Of a stretch of 40,405 bases of DNA, positions 15,163 through 23,114 are shown in pieces; the stretch's first letter is position 1, and each line of letters starts with the position of its first letter. The DNA comes from Streptomyces jumonjinensis (lineage in GTDB: Bacteria; Actinomycetota; Actinomycetes; Streptomycetales; Streptomycetaceae), in assembly GCF_009600885.1 (NCBI RefSeq), contig NZ_VCLA01000018.1, positions 1 to 40,405 of the forward strand, given 5' to 3'. The position numbers and the translations under genes were made by a program. Below the pieces are notes generated by a model. The model searched no databases and was not told the origin of the DNA. It saw only the letters and a list, made by a program, of their open reading frames with translations.

Positions 15163-16017
15163 ATGGCCCAGCTCAACCCCGTCGAACGGACCGCCCTGCT
15201 CACAGCGGCTCTGCGGGCCGCCGAGACCCGCCGCGAGGACCGGCTGTACGAAGACCCGTACGCCGCCCGGCTGGTCGGCGACGCGGGTCCGGAGCTGCTG
15301 GCCGAGGTCCGGGCCGCGACCTTCCCGCCCGACCGGCCGCGGACGCTGCCCAGCACTCCGGACTACAACGCCATCCGCACCCGGTTCTTCGACGACCTGC
15401 TGCGACGAGCGGCCCAGGAGCCGGAGACGAGCCAGATCGTGCTGGCCCCGGCGGGCATGGACTCGCGGGCCTACCGGCTCCCCTGGCCCGCGCACATCCG
15501 CTACTTCGAGGTCGACCGGCCGGCGGTGCTCGACTTCAAGGCGGAGCGGCTGCGGGGCGCCCGGCCCCGGGTCGACCACCGCACGGTCGCCGTCGACCTC
15601 ACCGCCGCCGACTGGGAGGAGAGGCTCATCGCGTCCGGCTACGACCCCGCCGTCCCCTCGGCGTGGCTGCTGGAGGGGTTGCTGTACTACATCCCCGAGG
15701 CCGACGCGCACCGGGTGCTGGAGCGGGTCGCCGCCATCTCCGCGCCCGGCAGCCATATCGCCGCCGACATCGTCAACCGGGCCGCCCTGACCCTTCCCCA
15801 TATGAGCGGACTGCTCGATGTCTTCGCGAGCTGGGGGTGCCCCTGGGTGTTCGGCACCGATGAACCGGAGGCCCTGTTCGAGCGGTACGGATTCGACGCC
15901 CGCGCCGTCCAGCCGGGCGAGCCCGACGCCGACTACGGGCGGTGGCCCGACCCGGTGCCGCCGCGCGAGGTGAGGGACGTACGGCGGGTGTTCTTCGTGC
16001 ACGGCAGGCGTCGCTGA
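15163..16017 (+). CDS. SAM-dependent methyltransferase, PPM/LCM (TIGR00027) type
   Basis: A 284-residue protein starting at ATG 15163, with AAGGAG 9 bases upstream. It has the family start ERTALLTAALRAAETRREDRLYEDPYAARLVG, then NAIRTRFFDDLL, the SAM-binding loop VLAPAGMDSRAYRLPWP, FEVDRPAVLDFKAERL and WLLEGLLYYI. This is the class I methyltransferase group related to leucine carboxyl methyltransferase, many members of which O-methylate secondary metabolites. The SAM loop reads APAGMDSRAYRL where the family usually has GAGLDTRAYRL, a modest divergence. It is first in a tightly packed six-gene tailoring set, two bases before the FAD oxygenase gene. Confidence 0.9.
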   Translation: MAQLNPVERTALLTAALRAAETRREDRLYEDPYAARLVGDAGPELLAEVRAATFPPDRPRTLPSTPDYNAIRTRFFDDLLRRAAQEPETSQIVLAPAGMDSRAYRLPWPAHIRYFEVDRPAVLDFKAERLRGARPRVDHRTVAVDLTAADWEERLIASGYDPAVPSAWLLEGLLYYIPEADAHRVLERVAAISAPGSHIAADIVNRAALTLPHMSGLLDVFASWGCPWVFGTDEPEALFERYGFDARAVQPGEPDADYGRWPDPVPPREVRDVRRVFFVHGRRR

Positions 16018-16019
16018 CC

Positions 16020-17486
16020 ATGACGACCACCGTGATCGCGGGAGGCGGTCTCGCCGGCCTCGCCCTGGCCCGGGCGCTCGGCGGGCGCGGCCACCGGGTG
16101 CGGGTCCTGGAGCAGAGCGAGCCCCCGCCGGACGGGCCGGTCGTCAAGAGCGCGGAACTGTGGCGGCGTCCCCTGGTGCCCCAGGCCGGCCACGACCACA
16201 TCCTGAACGCGCTCGGCGTACGGATGCTGCGCCGCTACGCACCGGCCGTACTCGACGCGGCGCTGGCGGAAGGAGCCCGGCTCGCCGATCTCACCGCCGC
16301 GGCGCCCCAGGGGCCCGGCGCCGCCCGGGAGCCGGGCGACGAGGACCTCGTCACCCTGCTCGTCCGCCGTCCCGTCCTGGACCTGGTGCTGCACCGGGCC
16401 GTCGCGGCCCTGCCCGGTGTGACCGTCAGCCACCGCACCACGGTCGCCGGACTGCGGCTGGCCCCGGCCGGGACGACGGGGCACCGGGTGACGGGCGTCG
16501 TCACGGACCGCGGCGAGACGGTCCCCGCCGACCTGGTCGTGGACGCCTCCGGGCGCAGGTCCGCGTCCCGGTCCTGGCTCGCCGCGGCGGGCGTCCCCGT
16601 AGCGGACGACCTGACCGGCCCCAGCCGGTTGCGGGCCTTCGGCCGCTTCTACCGGCTGCGCGACCCCGACGGCCCGCCGCCGGGTCCGCTCAACCGGGGC
16701 GACGCGGCCGGCGGCGTCTGGGACCACTACTCCGCCGTACTGCACCCGGCGGACAACGACGTCTTCGCCATCACCCTCGGAACGCTGCCCGGCGACCGGG
16801 CCACCGCGGCCCTGCGCACACCCGCGGCCTTCACCGCCGCCTGCGGTCTCTCGCCGTTCCTCGCGGCCTGGGTCGACGAGGGCGCCGCGCAGCCGCTCGG
16901 CCCGGTACGGGTCACCGGCATGCCGCCGAACATTCTGCGCGGCGCCGCGACCGGCCGGCGGCGCCCGGTCGCCGGACTCCTCCAGACCGGGGACGCCGCC
17001 TGCGTCACCGATCCGATGTTCGGCCGCGGCATGTCCCTGGCCCTCGCGCACGCCTTCCTGCTCGCGGATCTGCTCGATGACCGTCCCGTGGCGGACGAAC
17101 GGCTGAGCCAGGCCGCCGCTGATCTCGTCGAACGGGTGCTGCGCCCCTGGTACGACCTGGGAGTACGCGATTCCTGGTCGCGGGTGGAACGGTGGCGGGC
17201 CGCGGCCGGAGCGCCCCCGGCCCCCCAGGCCGGCCGGCCTGCGCCGCTCGTGCCCGGGGGCCTCCCGGCGGCCTCGGCGGCGGCGGTCGCCGACCTCGCC
17301 GTATGGCGGGGGCTCACCCGTATCCGGGCGAGCCTGAACACACCCGCGGAGATCTACGCCGACGCGGATCTCCTGGCCCGCGCGAGGGCCGCGGCCGACG
17401 CTCCTGCGCCGTCCGTGCCGTCCGGTCCCCAGCCCCCCACCCGCGCCGAACTGCGGCACGCCATCGCCGCCCAGGAAGAACGATGA
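16020..17486 (+). CDS. FAD-dependent monooxygenase / epoxidase-like oxidoreductase
   Basis: A 488-residue flavoprotein starting at ATG 16020, two bases after the methyltransferase stop; a longer in-frame start at 15942 would overlap that gene. FAD-binding motifs are VIAGGGLAGLALARALGGRG (GxGxxG, 5-24), the loop LVVDASGRRSASRSWLAAAG, and the distal GDAACVTDPMFGRGMSLALAHA. The PLVPQAGHDHILNALG motif fits squalene-epoxidase-like and tryptophan-halogenase-like aromatic hydroxylases. The halogenase WxWxIP signature is not seen, so oxygenation is more likely than halogenation. The substrate is probably the product of the surrounding tailoring pathway. The Pro/Ala-rich tail (about 400-440) is variable. 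Confidence 0.87.
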   Translation: MTTTVIAGGGLAGLALARALGGRGHRVRVLEQSEPPPDGPVVKSAELWRRPLVPQAGHDHILNALGVRMLRRYAPAVLDAALAEGARLADLTAAAPQGPGAAREPGDEDLVTLLVRRPVLDLVLHRAVAALPGVTVSHRTTVAGLRLAPAGTTGHRVTGVVTDRGETVPADLVVDASGRRSASRSWLAAAGVPVADDLTGPSRLRAFGRFYRLRDPDGPPPGPLNRGDAAGGVWDHYSAVLHPADNDVFAITLGTLPGDRATAALRTPAAFTAACGLSPFLAAWVDEGAAQPLGPVRVTGMPPNILRGAATGRRRPVAGLLQTGDAACVTDPMFGRGMSLALAHAFLLADLLDDRPVADERLSQAAADLVERVLRPWYDLGVRDSWSRVERWRAAAGAPPAPQAGRPAPLVPGGLPAASAAAVADLAVWRGLTRIRASLNTPAEIYADADLLARARAAADAPAPSVPSGPQPPTRAELRHAIAAQEER

Positions 17487-17589
17487 AGGTCCGGGGCGGG
17501 CGCGCGGTTCGCCATGCTCCGCGTCGACACCGACGCCCACCGCCCGGACGAACTCCAGGCATATGCCGGACTGACCACGGAGGTCTGAT

Positions 17590-18237
17590 GTGACATCGCC
17601 CCACACCCCTACGAAGGCCCGCGCCTCGCTCCGCCCCATCCGCTTGGGGGTCCACGGCTCCGTGCGGCTGGCGTGCCGCATCGTCGCCTCCGCCGGCTAC
17701 CCGCAGGCGTCGGTGGAGTACGTCCCCTACGAGGTCACCGAGCCGTTCGACCCGCTCCGTGCCGGACGGATGGACATCATGATCGTCAAGTACGACCCGC
17801 TGGAGCCGGACATCGTCATGAGCAGACCCGTCTGCTTCGACGGGCGGGCCGTGCTCGTCGGGGCCCATCACCCCCTGGCCGGCCGCGACACGGTGTCGGT
17901 CGAGGAGGTCGCGGAGTACGAGGGGTTCCAGTGTCCCGGTGACTTCCCGCCCCACGTCTGGAACCTGGTCGTTCCGCCGCGGACTCCCCAGGGGCGTACG
18001 GTCCGCCGCATTCACTCCGTGACGACGTTCACCGCGATGACGGACCTGCTCCGGAGCACCTCCGCGATCCATGTGTCGTTCCAGTCCCTGGACACCGTCG
18101 TTCCGCCGGACATCAAGGTCGTACCGGTGCACGATCTGCCGCCTTCCCCCGTGTCCCTCGCCTGGCTGCGGGGCGATGAACCACCGTGGCATGTCCGGCA
18201 GTTCGTCGCCGACGCGGAACGGGCGGCGGACCGGTGA
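17590..18237 (+). CDS. Stand-alone LysR-type substrate-binding domain protein (no HTH)
   Basis: A 215-residue protein starting at GTG 17590, after CGGAGG. The whole length corresponds to the LysR effector domain: IRLGVHGSVRLACRIVASAG, FDPLRAGRMDIMIVKYDPLEPDI, VLVGAHHPLAGRDTVSVEEVAEYEGFQC and a C-terminal SPVSLAWLRGDEPPWHVRQF. The ~90-residue winged-helix DNA-binding domain that should precede it is missing. The 100 bases upstream are too short to encode it in any frame. It may be a ligand-binding antagonist or carrier, an enzyme recruited from this fold, or a truncated regulator kept by selection. Its stop overlaps the next start (GTGA), so it is expressed with the pathway. Confidence 0.85.
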   Translation: MTSPHTPTKARASLRPIRLGVHGSVRLACRIVASAGYPQASVEYVPYEVTEPFDPLRAGRMDIMIVKYDPLEPDIVMSRPVCFDGRAVLVGAHHPLAGRDTVSVEEVAEYEGFQCPGDFPPHVWNLVVPPRTPQGRTVRRIHSVTTFTAMTDLLRSTSAIHVSFQSLDTVVPPDIKVVPVHDLPPSPVSLAWLRGDEPPWHVRQFVADAERAADR

Positions 18238-19097
18238 GCGCCGCACGGCACGACGCGGCACACGGAGCACGGCACGACGCAGCGTACGGAAGAGAACGCC
18301 CGGAGCCGGGAGAGGACCAGCGCGCTCGCCGCCTCCCGGTCGTCCTGCTCCACGCCCTGCCCCTCGACTCGTCCATGTGGGACGAGGCGGCCCGGGGGCT
18401 GCGCGCCCGTGGCCACCGTGTCCTCACCCCCGACCAGCGCGGTTTCGGCGGCGTGCCGCCGACGGACCAGTCGCCCTCGCTCGATCTCGTGGCCGACGAC
18501 CTGGCCCGGGAACTCGACCGGCAGGGCATCGGCGCCGTCGCCGTCGCCGGCTGCTCCATGGGCGGCTATACGGCGATGGCCTTTCTCCGCCGCCATCCGC
18601 ACCGCGTCCACGCGCTGGCCCTGCTGGCAGCCCGGAGCACGGCCGACACCGCGGAGAGCGCCGGAGCGCGCCGGCGGTTCGCCGACATGGTCCTCGACGA
18701 CTCCTCGCGCGGCCGGATCGTCGCGGGGACCGCGCCGTCCCTGCTGGGCGCCACCACGCGCGCCCGGCAGCCCCGCCTCCTGGCGCGGGTGACCGATCTG
18801 GCGCTGGCGGCCCGGCCGCACTCCGTCGCCTGGGCGCAGCGGGCCATCGCGGCGCGCACGGACTCCACCGCCGCCCTGCGTGCGGCCGATGTGCCCGCCG
18901 TGGTCGTCATCGGCGACGAGGACGAACTCGTCTCCTCCGACGAGGCCCGCCGGACGGCCGCGGCGCTGCCGCGCGGCCGGCTCGTCACGCTCCCCGGCGT
19001 CGGCCATCTCGCTCCCCTGGAGGCCCCGGAGGCGACGCTGGAGATCCTGATGGACCTGCTCGCGCACACCGAGACCGCGGGGGCCGGGACATGCTGA
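18234..19097 (+). CDS. Alpha/beta hydrolase
   Basis: A 287-residue protein starting at GTG 18234 within the stop of the LysR-domain gene. After a repeat-encoded tail of about 32 residues the fold begins with LPVVLLHALPLDSSMWDEAA. The nucleophile elbow is AGCSMGGYTAM (Ser of GCSMG), the acid lies in VVVIGDEDELVSSDEA, and the catalytic His in GVGHLAPLEAPE. This is the MhpC/proline-iminopeptidase-like family of esterases, lactonases and C-C hydrolases. Position within the pathway suggests hydrolysis or cyclisation of an intermediate. The N-terminal tail is unusual and is encoded by a 24-bp tandem duplication. Confidence 0.9.
   Translation: MSAARHDAAHGARHDAAYGRERPEPGEDQRARRLPVVLLHALPLDSSMWDEAARGLRARGHRVLTPDQRGFGGVPPTDQSPSLDLVADDLARELDRQGIGAVAVAGCSMGGYTAMAFLRRHPHRVHALALLAARSTADTAESAGARRRFADMVLDDSSRGRIVAGTAPSLLGATTRARQPRLLARVTDLALAARPHSVAWAQRAIAARTDSTAALRAADVPAVVVIGDEDELVSSDEARRTAAALPRGRLVTLPGVGHLAPLEAPEATLEILMDLLAHTETAGAGTC
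18243..18290 (+). repeat. 24-bp tandem duplication at the start of the hydrolase gene
   Basis: Two copies (18243-18266, 18267-18290) share the 14-mer GCACGGCACGACGC and end in ACGGA. Because 24 is a multiple of three, the duplication keeps the frame and gives a repeated ARHDAAHG/ARHDAAYG tail. Confidence 0.8.
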
Positions 19098-19996
19098 CGC
19101 CGGATCACGCGTCGTGGGGATACACGACCTCCACCGGACTGGCGTTCACCCACGAGGAGATCGTGGACCCGCACTTCGACGCCTGCGCCGCGTACTACCG
19201 GGACGCCCTGGACAGCGTCGGCGTCCGGCCCGGCTGGCATGTGCTGGACGCGGGCTGCGGCAGCGGTGCGTTTCTCCCCCGGATCGCGGAACTCGTCGGC
19301 GCGGAGGGCCGGATCTCGGCCCTCGACCTGGCCGGGGAGAGCGCGGAACTCGCCGCCGGGCGGATGCGGGACCACCCCGCGCGGGCGCGGCTGGAGGTAC
19401 GGCAGGGCAGCGTCCTCGACCTGCCCTACGCGGACGGTACGTTCGACGCCGTCTGGTGCGCGAACACCACGCAGTACCTCGACGACGGGGAGCTGACCCG
19501 CGCGCTGGCGGAACTGCGCCGGGTCACCAGGCCCGGAGGGCTCGTCGCGGTCAAGGACGTGGACGGCTCCCTGAGCACCGTACGCCCGGCGGACCCCTTT
19601 CTGATCACCGACTTCTTCCGCGCGTCCGCCGAATCCCCCGGGTACGCCCGCCAGCTGCTGAGAGGCCGTGATCTCTACCGCCGGCTGCGCGCGGCCGGTC
19701 TGACATCGGTACGGCAGCGCACGATCCTCATGGAGCACCATGCTCCGCTGACCCCGTCCGCCCTCCGGTTCTACGGGAACGCGTGCGCCCGTTTCGCCCG
19801 GCAGGCGATGAGCGAGGGCATCCCGGGGAACTGGGCCCCCTTCCTCGACCCCGACGACCCGGCCGGCCCGTTGCGCGACCCGGACGGATACATCAGCGAG
19901 GGCAACGTCATCGCGATCGGCACGGTGCCTCCGGACCTCCGGGGCGGCCAGGGCCGCCTTCGGGAATTCGGGAAACAGAACGCCTCGGCACCGTAA
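19091..19996 (+). CDS. Class I SAM-dependent methyltransferase
   Basis: A 301-residue enzyme. ATG 19091 overlaps the end of the hydrolase gene by seven bases; a long upstream in-frame extension lies across two other genes and is ignored. SAM-binding motif I is HVLDAGCGSGAFLPRI (50-65). Motif II follows as ISALDLAGES, then GSVLDLPYADGTFDAVWCANTTQYL and the post-motif TRPGGLVAVKDVDGS. This is the Methyltransf_11/25 layout of small-molecule O-, N- or C-methyltransferases. The C-terminal ~120 residues (from FRASAESPGY to EHHAPLTPSALRFYG) probably form the substrate cap. It is the second methyltransferase of the same compact set. Confidence 0.9.
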   Translation: MLTPDHASWGYTTSTGLAFTHEEIVDPHFDACAAYYRDALDSVGVRPGWHVLDAGCGSGAFLPRIAELVGAEGRISALDLAGESAELAAGRMRDHPARARLEVRQGSVLDLPYADGTFDAVWCANTTQYLDDGELTRALAELRRVTRPGGLVAVKDVDGSLSTVRPADPFLITDFFRASAESPGYARQLLRGRDLYRRLRAAGLTSVRQRTILMEHHAPLTPSALRFYGNACARFARQAMSEGIPGNWAPFLDPDDPAGPLRDPDGYISEGNVIAIGTVPPDLRGGQGRLREFGKQNASAP

Positions 19997-20084
19997 GAAC
20001 GGCTTCCGGCCCGCCCGTCCAGGGGGAGCCTCCAGGAGAACGCCGCCCCGACGTATGTCCATCCGTGAAGGGAATCCAGTCACC

Positions 20085-21293
20085 ATGGGAACGGAGATCA
20101 CGACAGACTTCGGGGCGCTCGGCGAGGAATTCAGCAGGAATCCTCATCCGGTGTACGCCGGGCTCCGCGCCCAGGGCCCGGTGCACCGCGTCCGCGTGCC
20201 CGAGGGCGCGGACGCCTGGCTCGTGGTCGGCTACGAGGCATGCCGGTCCGCACTCGCCGACCCCACCCTGTCCAAGTCCTGGCAGGACGCCTCGCCCGCG
20301 CTGCCGCTGGCCAGGCTCTCCGCGGGCGAGAATCTGCTGAGCTCGAACCCGCCGGACCACACCCGGCTGCGCAAGCTCGTGGCGAAGGAGTTCACGCCCC
20401 GCCGCGTCGAGGCGCTCACCCCGCGAGTACAGGCCCTGACCGGCGAACTCCTCGACGCCATGCTCGCCCGGCCCGCCGGACGGGCCGACCTCGTCGAGGC
20501 CCTCTCCCTCCCCCTGTCCATGGGCATCGTCTGCGAACTCCTCGGTGTGCCCTCCCTCGACCGCACGGCCTTCCGCGACTGGGCCGAACAGGCGCTGAGC
20601 AGCTCGGACCGGGACACCAGGACGGCCGCCACGGCGGCGATGACGCACTACCTCACCGGCATGGTGGACGACATGCGGAACCGGCCCCGCGACGATCTGA
20701 TGAGCGCCCTCATCCGAACCACCGACGAGGACGGCGGCCGGCTCTCCCCCGGCGAACTCATCGGCATGGCCTGGCTGCTGCTCGTCACCGGCTTCGAGAC
20801 CACCGTCCATCTCATCTCCATGGGCGTCCTCGCGCTGCTCCAACACCCCGGCCAGCTCTCCGCGCTCCGCGCGGACCCCTCGCTCATCGACAACGCCCTG
20901 GAGGAGATGCTGCGCTATGAGGGACCGGTCGAGACCACCACCTACCGCTTCACCACCGAGCCCCTCGACATCGCCGGCACTCCGATACCCGGTGGCGGCG
21001 AGCTGGTGCTGATCGCGCTCGCCGACGCCGACCGGGATCCCGCGCGCTTCCCCGATCCGGACCGCTTCGACATCCGTCGCGCGGCGGGCGGCCATCTCGC
21101 CTTCGGCCACGGCATTCACTACTGCCTGGGAGCCTCGCTGGCCCGGCTTCAGGCCCGTACGGCCATCACCGCGCTTCTGGAGCGCTGTCCCATCCTCTCC
21201 CTGGACGCCCACCCCGCAGCCCTCGCCTGGCGCGCGGGCCTCCTCATCCGAGGCCCTCGGCGGCTCCCCGTCCGCTGGCTTCCCGGAGCCTGA
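20085..21293 (+). CDS. Cytochrome P450
   Basis: A 402-residue bacterial class I P450. ATG 20085 is chosen because GAAGGGA lies upstream and the conserved sequence (TTDFGALGEEFSRNPHPVYAGLRAQGP) starts there; ATG 20055 in frame is the alternative. Helix I carries LLVTGFETTVHL (acid-alcohol ET pair). The K-helix ExxR motif is EEMLRYEGP. The heme loop is FGHGIHYCLGASLARLQAR, with axial Cys at about residue 347. It would hydroxylate or otherwise oxidise the pathway product and needs a ferredoxin and reductase from elsewhere; no ferredoxin gene is adjacent. It is the last gene of the tailoring set, followed by a strong hairpin. Confidence 0.95.
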   Translation: MGTEITTDFGALGEEFSRNPHPVYAGLRAQGPVHRVRVPEGADAWLVVGYEACRSALADPTLSKSWQDASPALPLARLSAGENLLSSNPPDHTRLRKLVAKEFTPRRVEALTPRVQALTGELLDAMLARPAGRADLVEALSLPLSMGIVCELLGVPSLDRTAFRDWAEQALSSSDRDTRTAATAAMTHYLTGMVDDMRNRPRDDLMSALIRTTDEDGGRLSPGELIGMAWLLLVTGFETTVHLISMGVLALLQHPGQLSALRADPSLIDNALEEMLRYEGPVETTTYRFTTEPLDIAGTPIPGGGELVLIALADADRDPARFPDPDRFDIRRAAGGHLAFGHGIHYCLGASLARLQARTAITALLERCPILSLDAHPAALAWRAGLLIRGPRRLPVRWLPGA

Positions 21294-21327
21294 CCGGCGG
21301 CCCACGGCCTGCCGATGCCCCCGCTGA

Positions 21328-21362
21328 ACGCGCTGATCGGGCGTGGAACCCGATCAGCGCGT
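21328..21362. terminator. Bidirectional terminator, perfect 14-bp stem
   Basis: ACGCGCTGATCGGG and CCCGATCAGCGCGT pair perfectly around CGTGGAA. It lies between the convergent P450 (+) and hydrolase (-) genes, 34 and 17 bases from their stops. Confidence 0.85.
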
Positions 21363-21379
21363 CGCGGACGGCAGGGGTA

Positions 21380-22123
21380 TCAGCTCAGGTGGCGGGTGAA
21401 GAACCGCAGCGAGCTGTCCAGTTCGAACATCGGGACCTCCGCGTGTCCGCCGGGGTTGGCGTGCAGCGTCTTCTCAGCTGAGGCGAAGGTGTCGAACAGC
21501 GCCAGGCTCGCCGCCCGCGGCACCCGCTCGTCGTCCCACTGCACCAGGAACTCCAGCGGGACGGTGATCTGTGCGGCGGCCTCGGGCGAGGTCTCCGCCC
21601 CGTTCAGACCCAGCACCGCCGCGTGGACGCGGGGCTCGGCGGCGATGAACGGAACGCCGAGCTCGCAGCCCAGCGACATCCCCCAGTAGCCCACCGGGCC
21701 GGCGCCGACGTGGTCGAGCTTCTGGACCGCGTCCACGACCGCCTGCCATTCCGGGACGCTCTGGCCGGCGAGGAGTGTGTGGAATTCGGCGAGCACCGGA
21801 GCCGCGTCCCCGCCGGTCCGCATACGGTTCCGCATCTCGCCGATGAGCCGGTCGTGTTCCTCGGTTCGTGGCCGGTCGCCATGGGCGGGCGCATCGACGG
21901 CCGCCACCGCGAAGCCGCACTCGACCACGGAACGGCGGGCACGTGCCACGATGCCGGGGGCCTTCTTGTGCTGGCCGCCGCCGTGTCCCATCAGGATCAG
22001 AGGGCGGGTACCGGCGGTGCCGTCCGGCGTCCACAGCACGCCGGGGATCTCACCAAAGGTGAAGGAGGAGGTGAAGAGCTGTTCGGTGACACCGTCGGAC
22101 GACGTCTGGGAAGTGAAGCGCAT
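21380..22123 (-). CDS. Dienelactone-hydrolase-like alpha/beta hydrolase
   Basis: A 247-residue hydrolase. ATG 22123 was chosen because the fold begins with MRFTSQTSSDGVTEQLF and GAAAGG lies about 11 bases upstream; a frame extension to 22168 lacks a better site. It has LILMGHGGGQHKKAPG (oxyanion region), AAVDAPAHGDRP, the nucleophile elbow GYWGMSLGCELG, an acid in LVQWDDERVP and the catalytic His in NPGGHAEVP. This is the DLH/prolyl-oligopeptidase-like group of esterases and carboxylester hydrolases. It stands alone between convergent terminator and DinB gene; a stress or detoxification role would be guesswork. Confidence 0.88.
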   Translation of the reverse strand: MRFTSQTSSDGVTEQLFTSSFTFGEIPGVLWTPDGTAGTRPLILMGHGGGQHKKAPGIVARARRSVVECGFAVAAVDAPAHGDRPRTEEHDRLIGEMRNRMRTGGDAAPVLAEFHTLLAGQSVPEWQAVVDAVQKLDHVGAGPVGYWGMSLGCELGVPFIAAEPRVHAAVLGLNGAETSPEAAAQITVPLEFLVQWDDERVPRAASLALFDTFASAEKTLHANPGGHAEVPMFELDSSLRFFTRHLS

Positions 22124-22321
22124 GCGCGTGTCAAGCCTTTCGGAATGCCTTACGCGGGCACTCCCCAACCCGTGTAAGCGAGGGAGCCCCGACCTGTTAC
22201 AGCGTTGATCGGTCCCACCTCCTCAGCTCTCAGCGGCACTTGGCGACGCAGAACGTACCACAACCACTTCTCGCCGGGGCGAACATTTCGCCGAGGAGTC
22301 CGCGGAAGCGGCAGAGTGCGA

Positions 22322-22858
22322 TCACCGTTGAGCGGTGGTGCCGGCCCCGTCCAGTGCCTCCCGGATGATGTCCGCGTGCCCGGCGTGCTGGGCCGTCTCC
22401 CTGATCAGGTGCAGCAGGATCCGGCGCACCGGCCAGTGGACCGTCTCCGGCGGGGACCAGGGAGTCCTGGGAAGGGGCACGCTCCTGTCCAAGTCCGGCA
22501 GTGCGCTCACGGCGTCTTCGACCGCCCGCGCCGCAGTCGCGTAGAGCTCCAGCAACCCCTGGAGCGTCTCCTCCTCGGTCATGCGGTACTGCCCTGTGTC
22601 CAGCATGCCGTCCGGCAGCTCTCCATCCGCCTTGACCAGGATCTGCGTCCACACCAGCCCGCCGCGGGCCATGTGTTTGACGATCCCGCCCAGCGTGAGC
22701 TCGCTCACGGTCGTGCGCTGCACAGCCTGTACGTCGGTGATGCCGCGGACCGTGAGGAGCAGCAGCTCCCGCTGCTCGGCGAGTGCACGCAGCAGCTCAC
22801 CGCGCTCGCCGGGAAGAAATGAGGCTGAGGTTTCCGAAGAATCCGAGGAAGTCGTCAT
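22322..22858 (-). CDS. DinB-family protein (DUF664-type)
   Basis: A 178-residue helical-bundle protein from ATG 22858. The family pattern includes LLRALAEQRELLLLTVRGITDVQA, TLGGIVKHMARGGLVWTQILV and HLIRETAQHAGHADIIREALDG. His residues of VKH and ETAQHAGH are positioned as the family's metal ligands. DinB/DUF664 proteins of actinobacteria are metal-dependent and several use mycothiol as thiol partner, for example in detoxification. Upstream of the start there is no strong ribosome binding site (CTTCTACGGTCAGTCC), so the exact start carries some doubt. No neighbouring gene explains its substrate. Confidence 0.88.
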   Translation of the reverse strand: MTTSSDSSETSASFLPGERGELLRALAEQRELLLLTVRGITDVQAVQRTTVSELTLGGIVKHMARGGLVWTQILVKADGELPDGMLDTGQYRMTEEETLQGLLELYATAARAVEDAVSALPDLDRSVPLPRTPWSPPETVHWPVRRILLHLIRETAQHAGHADIIREALDGAGTTAQR

Positions 22859-23079
22859 GGACTGACCGTAGAAGGCATATAGGCCGGCCCATGTCCTCAA
22901 TGCCTGGCCGGGCGCTCGTCCTCTCCACGGCTGCCCACGCGGCACCGGACGGCCGGGACAACAGGACGGAAAGATCTCCCTGACCGGATCCTCACATCGC
23001 CGCGCCAGGATTCCCCGCACGGTGCTCCGCTCGCTCCGGCCGGTTTCTTTCGGCGCCGTCCGGTCGCATGAGCGGGAGA

Positions 23080-23106
23080 CGTCAGAAGCGTCAGAAACGT
23101 CAGAGA
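23080..23106 (+). repeat. 9-bp direct repeats upstream of the protease gene
   Basis: CGTCAGAAG, CGTCAGAAA and CGTCAGAGA follow one another directly, ending 8 bases before the protease start. The last unit merges into the AGAGAGAGG ribosome binding site. They could be regulatory or a simple slippage repeat. Confidence 0.6.
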
Positions 23107-23114
23107 GAGGTCCC

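Noticed and set aside
16020..17486. FAD enzyme as a tryptophan-type halogenase
   Set aside because: The WxWxIP motif typical of flavin halogenases is not visible; oxygenase is the safer call.
17487..17589. Missing HTH domain of the LysR protein encoded just upstream
   Set aside because: Only about 100 bases are available, while the HTH needs about 270, and no helix-turn-helix pattern is readable in any frame.
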